From contig JAMLJG010000008.1 in NCBI GenBank assembly GCA_023953695.1, positions 1 through 64,000 on the forward strand: a stretch of DNA of 64,000 nucleotides. Reading direction: 5' to 3'. Below the pieces are notes generated by a model. The model saw only the letters and a program-made list of their open reading frames with translations. It made no database searches and was not told the origin of the DNA. This document shows positions 25,499 through 33,823 of this stretch, piece after piece (the stretch's first letter is position 1; the number at the start of each line of letters is the position of its first letter). This stretch comes from Kiritimatiellia bacterium (GTDB lineage: Bacteria > Verrucomicrobiota > Kiritimatiellia > CAIVKH01). A program made the translations under genes and the position numbers.

Positions 25499-28420
25499 AT
25501 GTGGAATCATCTATCTCGCGCACTCCTTCTTCTCTCCTTGTCGCTTCCGGCGCTGGCGACGCCCCCCAGCACTCCCATCCTCGATGGGCGTCCGATTGAA
25601 TATGACGATCAGGATCCGCAAGCCGCCTACACGGGTGGCGGGGGCGCGTTCGGCGCGGGGAGCAGTATCAAGAATCTATACGTCACGTGGGATGAAATCT
25701 ATCTCTACGTCGCGCTGCAGGGATCCGAGGTGGATAACAAGCTCGTCGTTATGCTCGACGTGGATCCCGGAGCGGGAACCGGCGCAACGACGACCACGAA
25801 CTGGACCGGTGTCACGCCGGGCTATATCCAATACAACGACGTCGGATGGGTCGCGGCAACGAATGTGGGCGCCGTTTCTTTCGGCTTGGACTATCAAGTG
25901 GCGAGCGAGGGCTTCTATAACAACGTCATTCAGATTCTGTATGACGGCAGCGCGGTTCCAGACAGCAACACCGTGGCGGTGCTCTTCGACGAAGGCAACG
26001 GCGCGAGTCCGCGCGGGACACCCGTGGATATGGCCGTGCAGAGCGACGACACGATTTGTGATCTCAAGGGATTCGAAGCACGCATCCCGTGGAGTGTGTT
26101 GTATCCGAGCACGGGAGATCATGCGGAGCGCTTCGGCGTGGTGGAGTCCGGCGAAACGGTTCCGCGCGGCGCCAGCCTTCGCCTCTTCGCCGCGATCCAC
26201 AACAACAATCCCTCCAGCGCATACAGCTCCAACGACGCAATCCCCGAGCAGGTCAGTGCGAACGCGCTCTGGACGAATGGGATTCTCACGACCGACACCT
26301 ATCTCGATGTGCTTGTGGACGCCGATGACGATGGGATTCCCGATGTCCTCAGTGGCGATGTGAACGCGCCCTTCATTCGCGCCGCGTCTGGCGTTCAGAA
26401 CTCGCACCTCTTGTTTGTTCAGTTCAACGAGGCGATTGACCAACTGACCGCGGAGCAGGCGGACAAGTGGACGGTGGACGGTGTGCCGCCCGCCTCGGTG
26501 GAGATCAGCGGAACCGATGCCGTGCTCCTTCACTTGACCAATGCGCTGCCCGCCGCCGGCACGACGATCCTCATCGCCGCGGACGGCGTGGAAGATGTGT
26601 CAAACAATGCTCGCCTGACCGAATATTGCTTTGGTCCGGCGGCGAGTGGACTGACGAATGCAATGACGGTTCGCTTTGTTTTGGAGACCGCATCGGGGCT
26701 CGGAATCAATCCCGGCGCGAGCAACTTCTTCATCAATGGCGGCTCGGCTCCGCTCGAGTTTGGGTATCCCCCTGCGGTTTCGAGTCCACTCCAAGTTTTG
26801 AGCGGCACGCTGTACTACCGCGATGTTGTGTTTCCGCCCGGAACGGCGCAGCAGTTGAACTACAAATATAGCGGCCAGTTGACCACCACAGGGACCAACA
26901 CCTACGAGGCCGTTCGTCTGACCGACTATGAAGATGCAACACGCAAGTTGACCCTGCCAGTGGACGTTTCCTCGCTTGTTGTCACAGATTATTTGGGGGC
27001 AGCCGCGGGTCCTTATCGCGCGGGCGCAACAGGCGCCGCCGATCTCTATCTGGACGCGCAGCGTGGCGACGCGGGCGTTCGCGAGCGCACGACCATCCTT
27101 TTCAAGGTGGATCTCACAGCGCGCAATCGCAACCTCATCAAGCGCGTTTTGGTACAGGGATCGGACCCGTTGCGCGGATTCAACTCCACATCCGCAGATG
27201 TTCCGGACTGGGCGGGCGGAGTCGGCTGGGAAGAAGGCGGCCTTGGACTCTTCGACGACGGGACGCATGGCGACGAGGTGGCCGATGACGGTATCTATTC
27301 GCGTCTTTGGTCGTTCACGCCAGATGGGACCGATGAAGAGTTGACGGAGGACTATCCGTACTCGCTCGTCGGCGGATCCCTGGATACCTATCCCTACAAC
27401 GGAAACTGGGAGACGCGCCGCTCGTATCGCAGCGCGGTGTATAAGTTCTATGTCGTGAAGACGAATGACGACTGGTTGGAGAGCCCCAATTCGAACCTGG
27501 AGATTTATCTCGAAGACCCGCTGGTGACGAACATTGTGCTGGATCCCTTTGTATGGGCTAACGAGGGCTTGCCTCCACCCCCTCCGTCCAACAGTCCGAC
27601 GATGGGCGTGATCGAGATTTTGACGGGTGGTGTATCACGCGTGCATTTCGAGAACCTGCCGAGCGAGTCGCAGCACGGACTTCTCATCAGCACGAACCTT
27701 GCTCGGGGCTGGATGGACTTTGGCACGAGGGCGACGGGTTCGAACGGTCTCTGGCAGGTTGATGTGCAGAACGTCAATCCCTCGGCCGAGTTCTATGCTG
27801 CATCCGCGGGGCCTGCCGCGGCACCGATCGGTATGTACTTTGAACCGAATCCGCTCCCTTCGACCGGTGGTGTGCTGAGTATTTGGTACCGACAACTGGG
27901 ACGAGATCTGGCCGGTGCGCGCGATGTAGGACTCACGGGCGACTGGAACGGGTGGGGCGTTGGGGTGCCCATGACATTCCTCGGAGACGGTGTGTGGTAC
28001 TATGAGTTGGCCACGACGAATCGTGTGCCGTTCAAGGCGCGAACAGTTTCCGGCGCATGGGAAGGGGGCGACAACACCCGCGCGTATCTCGGCGAAGGTC
28101 GCGCAACGTGGTCGCCCGCTCGGCCTGTAGCGGGCGGAAGCCTCGACATAACGTACAATGCTGCAGGCGGTCCGTTGGCGGCATCAACCAGCGTAGTCGC
28201 GCATTTGGGTTTCGACGATGCGTGGTTTGGCACCGCGTCCTATCCATTGTCCAATACGACGGGTACATTGTGGGAGACCACGATTACGGTTGCGACGAAC
28301 GCGATTTTGAGCGTCAACTTCGTCTTCAAGAATCAGCAGCAAACCATTTGGGACAGTGAGGGCAACGAGGGCAATGGCGGGCGGCAATACCGGGTCTACC
28401 TCGATCCCTATCCCTATTGA
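25499..28420 (+). CDS. Exported multi-domain carbohydrate-binding protein
   Basis: A 973-residue protein with signal peptide (MWNHLSRALLLLSLSLPALA). About 20-290 resemble a CBM9-like/DOMON sandwich (PILDGRPIEYDDQDP, DEIYLYVALQG, GFEARIPWSVLYP). The middle has a bacterial Ig-like segment and a FDDGTHGDEVADDGIYSRLW calcium-binding-type motif. The end has a CBM20/48-like unit (VGLTGDWNGWGVGVPMTFLG) and a CBM25-like unit (PARPVAGGSLDITYNAAGGPL). No catalytic domain is seen, so it may bind starch at the surface. The ATG at 25499 has TGGAGG about 6 nt upstream. A pseudopilin gene follows 11 bp later. Confidence 0.75.
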   Translation: MWNHLSRALLLLSLSLPALATPPSTPILDGRPIEYDDQDPQAAYTGGGGAFGAGSSIKNLYVTWDEIYLYVALQGSEVDNKLVVMLDVDPGAGTGATTTTNWTGVTPGYIQYNDVGWVAATNVGAVSFGLDYQVASEGFYNNVIQILYDGSAVPDSNTVAVLFDEGNGASPRGTPVDMAVQSDDTICDLKGFEARIPWSVLYPSTGDHAERFGVVESGETVPRGASLRLFAAIHNNNPSSAYSSNDAIPEQVSANALWTNGILTTDTYLDVLVDADDDGIPDVLSGDVNAPFIRAASGVQNSHLLFVQFNEAIDQLTAEQADKWTVDGVPPASVEISGTDAVLLHLTNALPAAGTTILIAADGVEDVSNNARLTEYCFGPAASGLTNAMTVRFVLETASGLGINPGASNFFINGGSAPLEFGYPPAVSSPLQVLSGTLYYRDVVFPPGTAQQLNYKYSGQLTTTGTNTYEAVRLTDYEDATRKLTLPVDVSSLVVTDYLGAAAGPYRAGATGAADLYLDAQRGDAGVRERTTILFKVDLTARNRNLIKRVLVQGSDPLRGFNSTSADVPDWAGGVGWEEGGLGLFDDGTHGDEVADDGIYSRLWSFTPDGTDEELTEDYPYSLVGGSLDTYPYNGNWETRRSYRSAVYKFYVVKTNDDWLESPNSNLEIYLEDPLVTNIVLDPFVWANEGLPPPPPSNSPTMGVIEILTGGVSRVHFENLPSESQHGLLISTNLARGWMDFGTRATGSNGLWQVDVQNVNPSAEFYAASAGPAAAPIGMYFEPNPLPSTGGVLSIWYRQLGRDLAGARDVGLTGDWNGWGVGVPMTFLGDGVWYYELATTNRVPFKARTVSGAWEGGDNTRAYLGEGRATWSPARPVAGGSLDITYNAAGGPLAASTSVVAHLGFDDAWFGTASYPLSNTTGTLWETTITVATNAILSVNFVFKNQQQTIWDSEGNEGNGGRQYRVYLDPYPY

Positions 28421-28431
28421 CGGGAGGAGAA

Positions 28432-29115
28432 ATGAAGAAAGTCGAGAAGAGAGGGTTCACGCTCATTGAGCTGTTGGTCGTCATTGCGATCATCGTGCTC
28501 TTGGCTTCGATTCTATATCCCACGGTGGGGCGGGCGCTGGAGCGAGGTCGGCGCGCAAAATGCGCCAGCAACCTTCAGCAACTCGGGCTCATCTTTCTCA
28601 ACTTTGCGCAGGACAACCAAGGCTATTTGCCGTGGGGCCGAGTTTCGATTCCCGACGACCTGAAAGATGGGCGCTTGAATGAGCAGGGCAATATGCGCGC
28701 GGTGACAACGAATCTGTATGGCCGCGGCTACATCAAAGACTTCACGCTCTTGGTGTGTCCCAGCGATAAGGTAGATGGCGATGGAAACAACACGCCGGTG
28801 AGTATCGCAAAGGAGATTTCTCGTTTCAATCCTGTGGGGAACTGCAGCTATCTCTACATCATTGGGCACAACGTGCTGACTTCGCCGGAGCGCCATTCCG
28901 TTGCGCCGGTGCTTGCCGATGAGGCGAACAAGCAAGAAAACGGATCCTTGCAGGCGGGCAACATGCCGAAGATCACGGAGCTGGACAATCACGGCGCCAA
29001 CTTCCGCGTGGTGCTCTATTTGGATGGACACGTGCAGCCGATTGATAGCGCGGATGCATCGAATGCCATTTTCGATTATTTGGTGAATCCCACGATTCTG
29101 ATGAGCGTGGACTAG
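28432..29115 (+). CDS. Type II secretion/H-X9-DG-type pseudopilin
   Basis: A 227-residue protein with the class III prepilin signal KRGFTLIELLVVIAIIVLLA: cleavage after Gly, Phe at +1, Glu at +5. This is followed by the basic turn RALERGRRAKCASNLQQLG. The C-terminus has NHGANFRVVLYLDGHVQPI, the H-X9-DG-type signature of the abundant PVC/DUF1559-like pseudopilins. It would be processed by PilD and inserted into the inner membrane. It is translationally close to the preceding carbohydrate-binding gene (GGAGGA ribosome-binding site in the 11-bp gap), suggesting they work together in exporting or displaying it. Confidence 0.88.
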   Translation: MKKVEKRGFTLIELLVVIAIIVLLASILYPTVGRALERGRRAKCASNLQQLGLIFLNFAQDNQGYLPWGRVSIPDDLKDGRLNEQGNMRAVTTNLYGRGYIKDFTLLVCPSDKVDGDGNNTPVSIAKEISRFNPVGNCSYLYIIGHNVLTSPERHSVAPVLADEANKQENGSLQAGNMPKITELDNHGANFRVVLYLDGHVQPIDSADASNAIFDYLVNPTILMSVD

Positions 29116-29178
29116 CGTTGGGATGCCGGGTTGTGCGCCTAACCCTTGGCGGATGGGCGCGTGCGCGCGCTTCGATTT

Positions 29179-30144
29179 ATGCAAGATGAACCCAGCGCCA
29201 TCGTAATTCGACTGACCGTTCTTTTGTTCGTCGTGGCGATCGGGTGTTTTGTGCGCCGCCGTGCGTGGTTGGGCGACACGGCGACGCAGATTCTCGGGCG
29301 CATTTGCGTAGACGTCTGTTTTCCCTGCCTGACCTTTGTGCAGATGCTGCGCATTGTGGGGGATCGCCCGCTCCGCGGGCAGGGCTATCTGCTGCTGATT
29401 GGCGTCGTCTTGATGACAGTGGCTCTCGGTGGGGGGCTCTGGCTCTTGCGCGGTGTGGCGCAGCCGGTTCGTCGTCCGGCATGGCTGGCTGCGGCGATGC
29501 CGAATTGGCTGTTTTTCCCGCTTCCCATTGCCGCGCTGTTCTATGGAGAGGATGGGCTGGCAACGGTGCTGCTGGTGAATGTCACGGCGCAGTTCTATTT
29601 GTGGACGACGAGCGTTGGCATCCTGCGCGGATTTCGGAACACCATGCGAACAGGGTTGATTCATCTTGCGAATCCCGGCCTGCTTGCCACGGTGGCTGGC
29701 GCATTGATTGCTGCGTTTGTGCCGAGCAGTCGAATGTGGTTGGACGCACCGGGCATGACGGGTCACTTCTGGCAGTTTGTCGAGCTCCTCGGCTCGCCCA
29801 CGATCTCGCTCTCCATGTTGGTTACCGGATTGCAGCTCGGCGCGATTCCGCGCGGGTGGCGAATGGATGGCCCCTCCTGGCGCGTGTTGAATGCGCGTTT
29901 GATTGTGTTGCCCGGGGCGAGTCTCGCGGCGCTGTGGGCGCTCTCCCACTGGATTGCGCTGTCGGCTGAGACGTGGCGCTCGGCCGTGATGATCGCCGCC
30001 ATGCCTGTTGCGGTGAGCTGCGGTGTTTTGGTGGAGCGCTATGGGGGCGACCGCCATTTCACCAGTCGCGCGATTCTTGTGACGACCGTCGGCGCGGTGG
30101 TGACCGTGCCCATTTGGATGTTGGTTGCCGCGTTTGTGTTCTGA
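29179..30144 (+). CDS. AEC-family permease
   Basis: A 321-residue membrane protein with about ten predicted helices, of the auxin-efflux-carrier (AEC) family of small-carboxylate transporters. Visible features are an N-terminal RLTVLLFVVAIGCFVRRRAWLGDTATQILGR and a mid-protein crossover AMPNWLFFPLPIAALFYGEDG, with the second half repeating the fold. The substrate cannot be told. The ATG at 29179 is preferred to the in-frame TTG at 29146. It lies 63 bp after the pseudopilin gene and is convergent with the GT-C gene (13-bp gap). Confidence 0.82.
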   Translation: MQDEPSAIVIRLTVLLFVVAIGCFVRRRAWLGDTATQILGRICVDVCFPCLTFVQMLRIVGDRPLRGQGYLLLIGVVLMTVALGGGLWLLRGVAQPVRRPAWLAAAMPNWLFFPLPIAALFYGEDGLATVLLVNVTAQFYLWTTSVGILRGFRNTMRTGLIHLANPGLLATVAGALIAAFVPSSRMWLDAPGMTGHFWQFVELLGSPTISLSMLVTGLQLGAIPRGWRMDGPSWRVLNARLIVLPGASLAALWALSHWIALSAETWRSAVMIAAMPVAVSCGVLVERYGGDRHFTSRAILVTTVGAVVTVPIWMLVAAFVF

Positions 30145-30157
30145 TTCTGAACGCGCT

Positions 30158-32026
30158 CTACGGTTCCATCTTCTCGGGGATCTCCGCCCACGTGAAGTCG
30201 CGGACGCGGAGTGTGCCCGTTCCCCCGTAGCGCAGCGAGATGACGGTGGACGTGACGAGGTTTGTGAGGGACACGGTGTAGGTCGCGATCGGGGTGGCTC
30301 CGGTGTGGCTGCCCGTTAGTGCAATGACATCGTTGGTATCGCCGATACGAATGCCGACATGGCTGGGATGAGTGGGGGCGATGTTTTCGTAGTCGCCTGC
30401 GATGGTGAGTTGATATTGGCCCGCGGGGAGTTCAACGGGCCTATCGAGAACGAGCCAGTCTTTCTTGTCGCGATCGTGTCGAGCGACGCGCGCCCATTGG
30501 TTGGAACGTTGATCAATCGCCTCATTTTGTCCGATGCGGTGACCCGTTTGTGTGGCATCTCGTTTGAACAAAAGCGTGGTCGGCGAGGTGAGGGGATGCA
30601 GGTGTGTTGGATCGTCGCCGGAAAGAAGGAGGGGGGTGCGGTTGGAAAAGACGCGCATGGCGACCGCGTCATACTCGCCCCGGCTTTGGAGAACGAGTGG
30701 GTTGCTATCGAGGCCACGTGGGTTGCGGGCATATTCGCCTTTGTGAACGCCGGGCTGTCGCGACACGAAGACGATGGAGTGGGGCGGAGCGCTATCGAGT
30801 GTACGCCAAAAGATATAGCGAGGCATTTGCTGCGCGATGAAGCGGGGGGTCTGATCTGCGATAAAGTGCGACGCGGCGCCGAGGAGCGCGAGCGCGAAGC
30901 AGAAACTGAGGAGGCGGCGCGCTTGAGGAGTGCGCTCGAGCGCGCGATAGAGTCGCGCGATGCCTAACGCAGTCAGGAGCGCGAGGGCCGTGGCGGTTTC
31001 GAAGTAGTACACGGGCCCGCCTGCGTTGGCTACGCCCGGATACCAGAAAGCGACATAGCCGAGGCAGACCGCAAGCATGGATGAGAGCAGAAGCGCACTC
31101 CAGCGTCGCGACCAACCGATGATGGCGAGCGCGGTGGCCGCGACGAGCGACCCGCGGAAGCCCCACCACCAGAGGTCGAGCGTCTTGATGTGATCCCAGA
31201 GTGTGGCGAGGCCGATTGGGAGTGTGTGAAGGACGGCGGCATCCCCTTGAGTGCGGCGGAGTCCGAAGCCGAGATTCTCGCTGGGCTCGTAGTAGAGATA
31301 GGTGGCCGTGAACGCATCGCCACACGCGAGTTTGTTGTAGAGGAGGTATACGGCAACGCCGATGGCTGCCGACAAGGCGAAGGCCGTGGTGCCGATGAAC
31401 GATTTTCTTGTGCGAGATCGGGAGAGCTGCCAGAGCGCATCCATGCCGAGCGGAACGGCCATAAGCAGCGCGGTATAGGTGCGATTCAAAAAGAAGAAGC
31501 TCCATGCGAGGCCCGCAAAGACTGCGAAGCGCGCGCCGCTGCCCTTTTGCCAGCGGATGTAGGCCCACAGGAGAATGCTGACGGCCATGAAGCCGCTGGT
31601 ATGGCTGAGTGCCGTGCCATACATAAAAACGAAATAGGGAGAGGGGAGCAGCGTTAGCGCGAGGATGAGCGGAGGAATGCCGAGAGCCAAGCCTGCGGCG
31701 CAAAGAAAGGCCACGCCGAGGGCGGCGGCGAGGGCGGTGAGAACATAGACGCTGCCGAACCAGCGTGCGGGTGCGAGCCAGAGTGGATGCGCGGGGGGAT
31801 AGCGCGAGAGCCAGCCCGCCTCATCGTCAAGGATGACCATGTATTGTTTGAAGCGATCGTGGAACGGAGGCGCGTCGCGCGAGATGACACCATCGGCGAA
31901 CGAGTTGGCTTGAAAGAAGTAACTGTTTTCGTCGGACCCCGTTGGGACGCCAAGAAAGATCGAGTGTGCGCTAACCCACGAGAGCAGTGCGCCGATGACG
32001 GCGAAGAGAAGGATGCGAATCTTCAT
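30158..32026 (-). CDS. GT-C fold (GT39-like) membrane glycosyltransferase
   Basis: A 622-residue protein with about 11-12 helices in the first 420 residues and a soluble C-terminal domain. The first extracytoplasmic loop has TGSDENSYFFQANSFADG; its acidic pair is the expected catalytic or metal site of GT-C enzymes that use polyprenyl-phosphate sugars. The C-terminal 190 residues are beta-rich (LPAGQYQLTIAGDYENIA, TGTLRVRDFTWAEI). It lies 6 bp after a UbiA-type gene that could make the lipid-linked donor. Acceptor and sugar are unknown. Confidence 0.75.
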   Translation of the reverse strand: MKIRILLFAVIGALLSWVSAHSIFLGVPTGSDENSYFFQANSFADGVISRDAPPFHDRFKQYMVILDDEAGWLSRYPPAHPLWLAPARWFGSVYVLTALAAALGVAFLCAAGLALGIPPLILALTLLPSPYFVFMYGTALSHTSGFMAVSILLWAYIRWQKGSGARFAVFAGLAWSFFFLNRTYTALLMAVPLGMDALWQLSRSRTRKSFIGTTAFALSAAIGVAVYLLYNKLACGDAFTATYLYYEPSENLGFGLRRTQGDAAVLHTLPIGLATLWDHIKTLDLWWWGFRGSLVAATALAIIGWSRRWSALLLSSMLAVCLGYVAFWYPGVANAGGPVYYFETATALALLTALGIARLYRALERTPQARRLLSFCFALALLGAASHFIADQTPRFIAQQMPRYIFWRTLDSAPPHSIVFVSRQPGVHKGEYARNPRGLDSNPLVLQSRGEYDAVAMRVFSNRTPLLLSGDDPTHLHPLTSPTTLLFKRDATQTGHRIGQNEAIDQRSNQWARVARHDRDKKDWLVLDRPVELPAGQYQLTIAGDYENIAPTHPSHVGIRIGDTNDVIALTGSHTGATPIATYTVSLTNLVTSTVISLRYGGTGTLRVRDFTWAEIPEKMEP

Positions 32027-32032
32027 GATGGA

Positions 32033-32974
32033 TTACGGCAGCGCGCGCATCTGAAACGCGGGAGCGAACCATGCCCTCATTTCTGCGAGGTCGAAGAAGA
32101 GGAGAACGGCGCAAGCTGCGAAGGCGAGTGAAATTGGCGCGAGAATGGATTTATAGCGCCAGAGGTCTTCCGGATTCATGGCGGGACTGTTGGGCTTGAA
32201 TCCGATTCGGAAATAGCTGGCCAGTGCGAGGGCGACAAACGGGGTGGCGAGGACCAGCTCGACGCGATAGCGCGCAATGAACACGCCGGAAAACATGCCG
32301 AACAGCGCGACATAAAAGAGAATGCTGACGAGAAGGCGCTCTTCGTTATAGAACGAGAACGATTTACGATAGCGTGCCGCGCGCGCGCCATCGGCGATGT
32401 GCCGCAACTCCGCGAAGCGTTTCACGGCCATCAGAAATGCGCCGAACATCCAGTAGGACAGCAGCACCGAGAGTGTGGGGAGCTGCGCTGCGCCTGCGCT
32501 ATACCAGCCAATCGCCATGCGGATCGGGTTGTTGATGGATTCGGAAAGCACATCGAGATAGGGAAGGTCTTTCGAGCGGACGGGCGGGATGTTGTAGATA
32601 AGACCCATGATCCAGAGAGAAGCGCAGGAGAAGAAGAGACCTTTTCCAAATAGCCCCGCGAGGGCGAGGCCGGCGAGGGTTAGAAGAATCCATTCGGCAT
32701 AGGCGAAGGGAAGGGCAACGCGGCCAGACGGAATGGGGCGCGCCGCTTTGTCGGGGTGGTGTTTATCTGCCGGGGCATCGAGGATTTCGTTGAGCACATA
32801 ATTGGCGGAGGCGACCATGCACGTGGCGATGATTCCCGCGGCAAGTTGCAGCCACGAGGTTTGCGAGGCGGTCTCCGGTTCGAAATAGAACGCCAGCAGA
32901 ATGCCGGGGATGATGAAGATGTTTTTGAACCAGTGGCTGGGGCGCGCAATTTTGATGTAGTCAGCAATGGCCAT
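32033..32974 (-). CDS. UbiA-family prenyltransferase, decaprenyl-phosphate phosphoribosyltransferase-like
   Basis: A 313-residue protein with about nine helices. It begins IKIARPSHWFKNIFIIPG, like decaprenyl-phosphate phosphoribosyltransferases (RPxxWxKN). The first Asp-rich motif is NEILDAPADKHHPDKAARPIPSG; the second acidic motif (YLDVLSESINNPIR) is unusual, with Glu/Ser replacing the Asp cluster. It probably transfers a phospho-sugar onto polyprenyl phosphate to feed the adjacent GT-C enzyme. The ATG at 32974 has an AAAGGAAA ribosome-binding site. The upstream 300 bp contain no gene on this strand. Confidence 0.8.
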   Translation of the reverse strand: MAIADYIKIARPSHWFKNIFIIPGILLAFYFEPETASQTSWLQLAAGIIATCMVASANYVLNEILDAPADKHHPDKAARPIPSGRVALPFAYAEWILLTLAGLALAGLFGKGLFFSCASLWIMGLIYNIPPVRSKDLPYLDVLSESINNPIRMAIGWYSAGAAQLPTLSVLLSYWMFGAFLMAVKRFAELRHIADGARAARYRKSFSFYNEERLLVSILFYVALFGMFSGVFIARYRVELVLATPFVALALASYFRIGFKPNSPAMNPEDLWRYKSILAPISLAFAACAVLLFFDLAEMRAWFAPAFQMRALP

Positions 32975-33179
32975 GGGCTTTCCTTTATCCGCGCACGCTA
33001 CATTCGGGAGGAACTTACTTCGAGCAATTTCGCGCAGAGTTGATTTGTTGCTGTGTGGCGAGGGGCGGGGGCCAAGAGATTGATGTTGCCTCGCTTGCAA
33101 GAGGTTGGGGGAACTCGACAAGCAAAAGCGCCGTCCTGAAGGCTGCAATTCGTGAGCATCGGATGACGAACAAGAATTG

Positions 33180-33276
33180 TACCCGGTAGGGTTCTGTTCT
33201 CCTTATGTGTTTGTAAGTGTACCCGAAAGGGGATAAAATAGTTGACGTGTGGTCAGTTATACCCTATAGGGTGTAC
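33180..33276 (+). promoter_or_regulatory. hipBST promoter with three operators exactly 40 bp apart
   Basis: Three copies of TACCC-N4-GGG(T/G) start at 33180, 33220 and 33260, an exact 40-bp repeat (about four helical turns). Two promoters fit: TTGTAA (33211) - 17 bp - TAAAAT (33234), with operator 2 between the boxes; and TTGACG (33242) - 17 bp - TATAGG (33265), with operator 3 over the -10, which would start transcription at or near the hipB ATG. The layout suggests tight autorepression by HipB, with cooperative binding or looping. The remaining part of the gap back to 32975 shows nothing recognisable. Confidence 0.65.
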
Positions 33277-33501
33277 ATGAATCGCGCGGTTAGTTCATTT
33301 GTAAAGGCGAGGAGGAAGCGCCTGAAGTTGACTCAACGCGACTTGGCGGATCGGGCGGGGGTTGGGCTGCGTTTCATTCGGGAGTTGGAGCAAGGGAAGG
33401 CCACGCTCCGGTGCGACAAGGTCAATCAGGTTCTTGCGTTGTTCGGACATTGCCTCGGCCCCATACCGGCTCTGCCGCAGGAGGAGGTCGGCGATGCGTA
33501 G
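33277..33501 (+). CDS. hipB: HipB-type HTH antitoxin/autorepressor
   Basis: A 74-residue Xre-family protein. The helix-turn-helix is KLTQRDLADRAGVGLRFIRELEQGK (about residues 17-41), followed by KVNQVLALFGHCLG, typical of HipB. It should bind the three palindromes upstream and the HipS/HipT complex. The ATG at 33277 directly follows operator 3; an in-frame start 60 bp earlier would place the operators inside the gene and is rejected. Its last 8 bp overlap hipS. Confidence 0.85.
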   Translation: MNRAVSSFVKARRKRLKLTQRDLADRAGVGLRFIRELEQGKATLRCDKVNQVLALFGHCLGPIPALPQEEVGDA

Positions 33502-33823
33502 GGCGGAGATCCGGATGTTCGGGAAGGTGGCTGGCCATCTGACGGAAACAGAGGATGCTTACACCTTTGCATACACGGCTGAGTATGTGGGCGCCCCCGA
33601 CAGTTTGCCGATCAGCCGTCTTTTGCCACTGTGCATTGAGCCCTACCTCGACAAGCGTCTCTTCCCATTCTTCGACGGCCTGATCCCGGAAGGTTGGCTG
33701 TTGGAGATTGCCGAGAAGACGTGGAAGTTGGATCCGCGCGACCGAATGGGGCTCTTGCTGGCTTCGTGTCGGGATTGCATCGGCGCGGTCAGCGTTGTTC
33801 CCATTGAGGAAGCCACACCATGA
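33494..33823 (+). CDS. hipS: HipS-type small protein (HipA N-terminal subdomain)
   Basis: A 109-residue protein equal to the N-terminal subdomain of HipA: MFGKVAGHLTETEDAYTFAYTAEY, then SRLLPL, then RLFPFFDGLIPEGWLLEIAEKTWKL, then DRMGLLLASCRDCIGAVSVVP. In tripartite HipBST modules this small protein, not HipB, neutralises the kinase HipT by docking where the missing subdomain would sit. It overlaps hipB by 8 bp and hipT by 4 bp (ATGA), so the three products are translationally coupled. Confidence 0.85.
   Translation: MRRAEIRMFGKVAGHLTETEDAYTFAYTAEYVGAPDSLPISRLLPLCIEPYLDKRLFPFFDGLIPEGWLLEIAEKTWKLDPRDRMGLLLASCRDCIGAVSVVPIEEATP

Noticed and set aside
28513..30057. 514-codon minus-strand frame opposite pseudopilin and AEC genes
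   Set aside because: Spans two genes on the other strand and has no recognisable motif.
32975..33179. Attachment-site duplicate of the tRNA-Arg end flanking hipBST
   Set aside because: No repeat of the tRNA 3' sequence was seen in this region.
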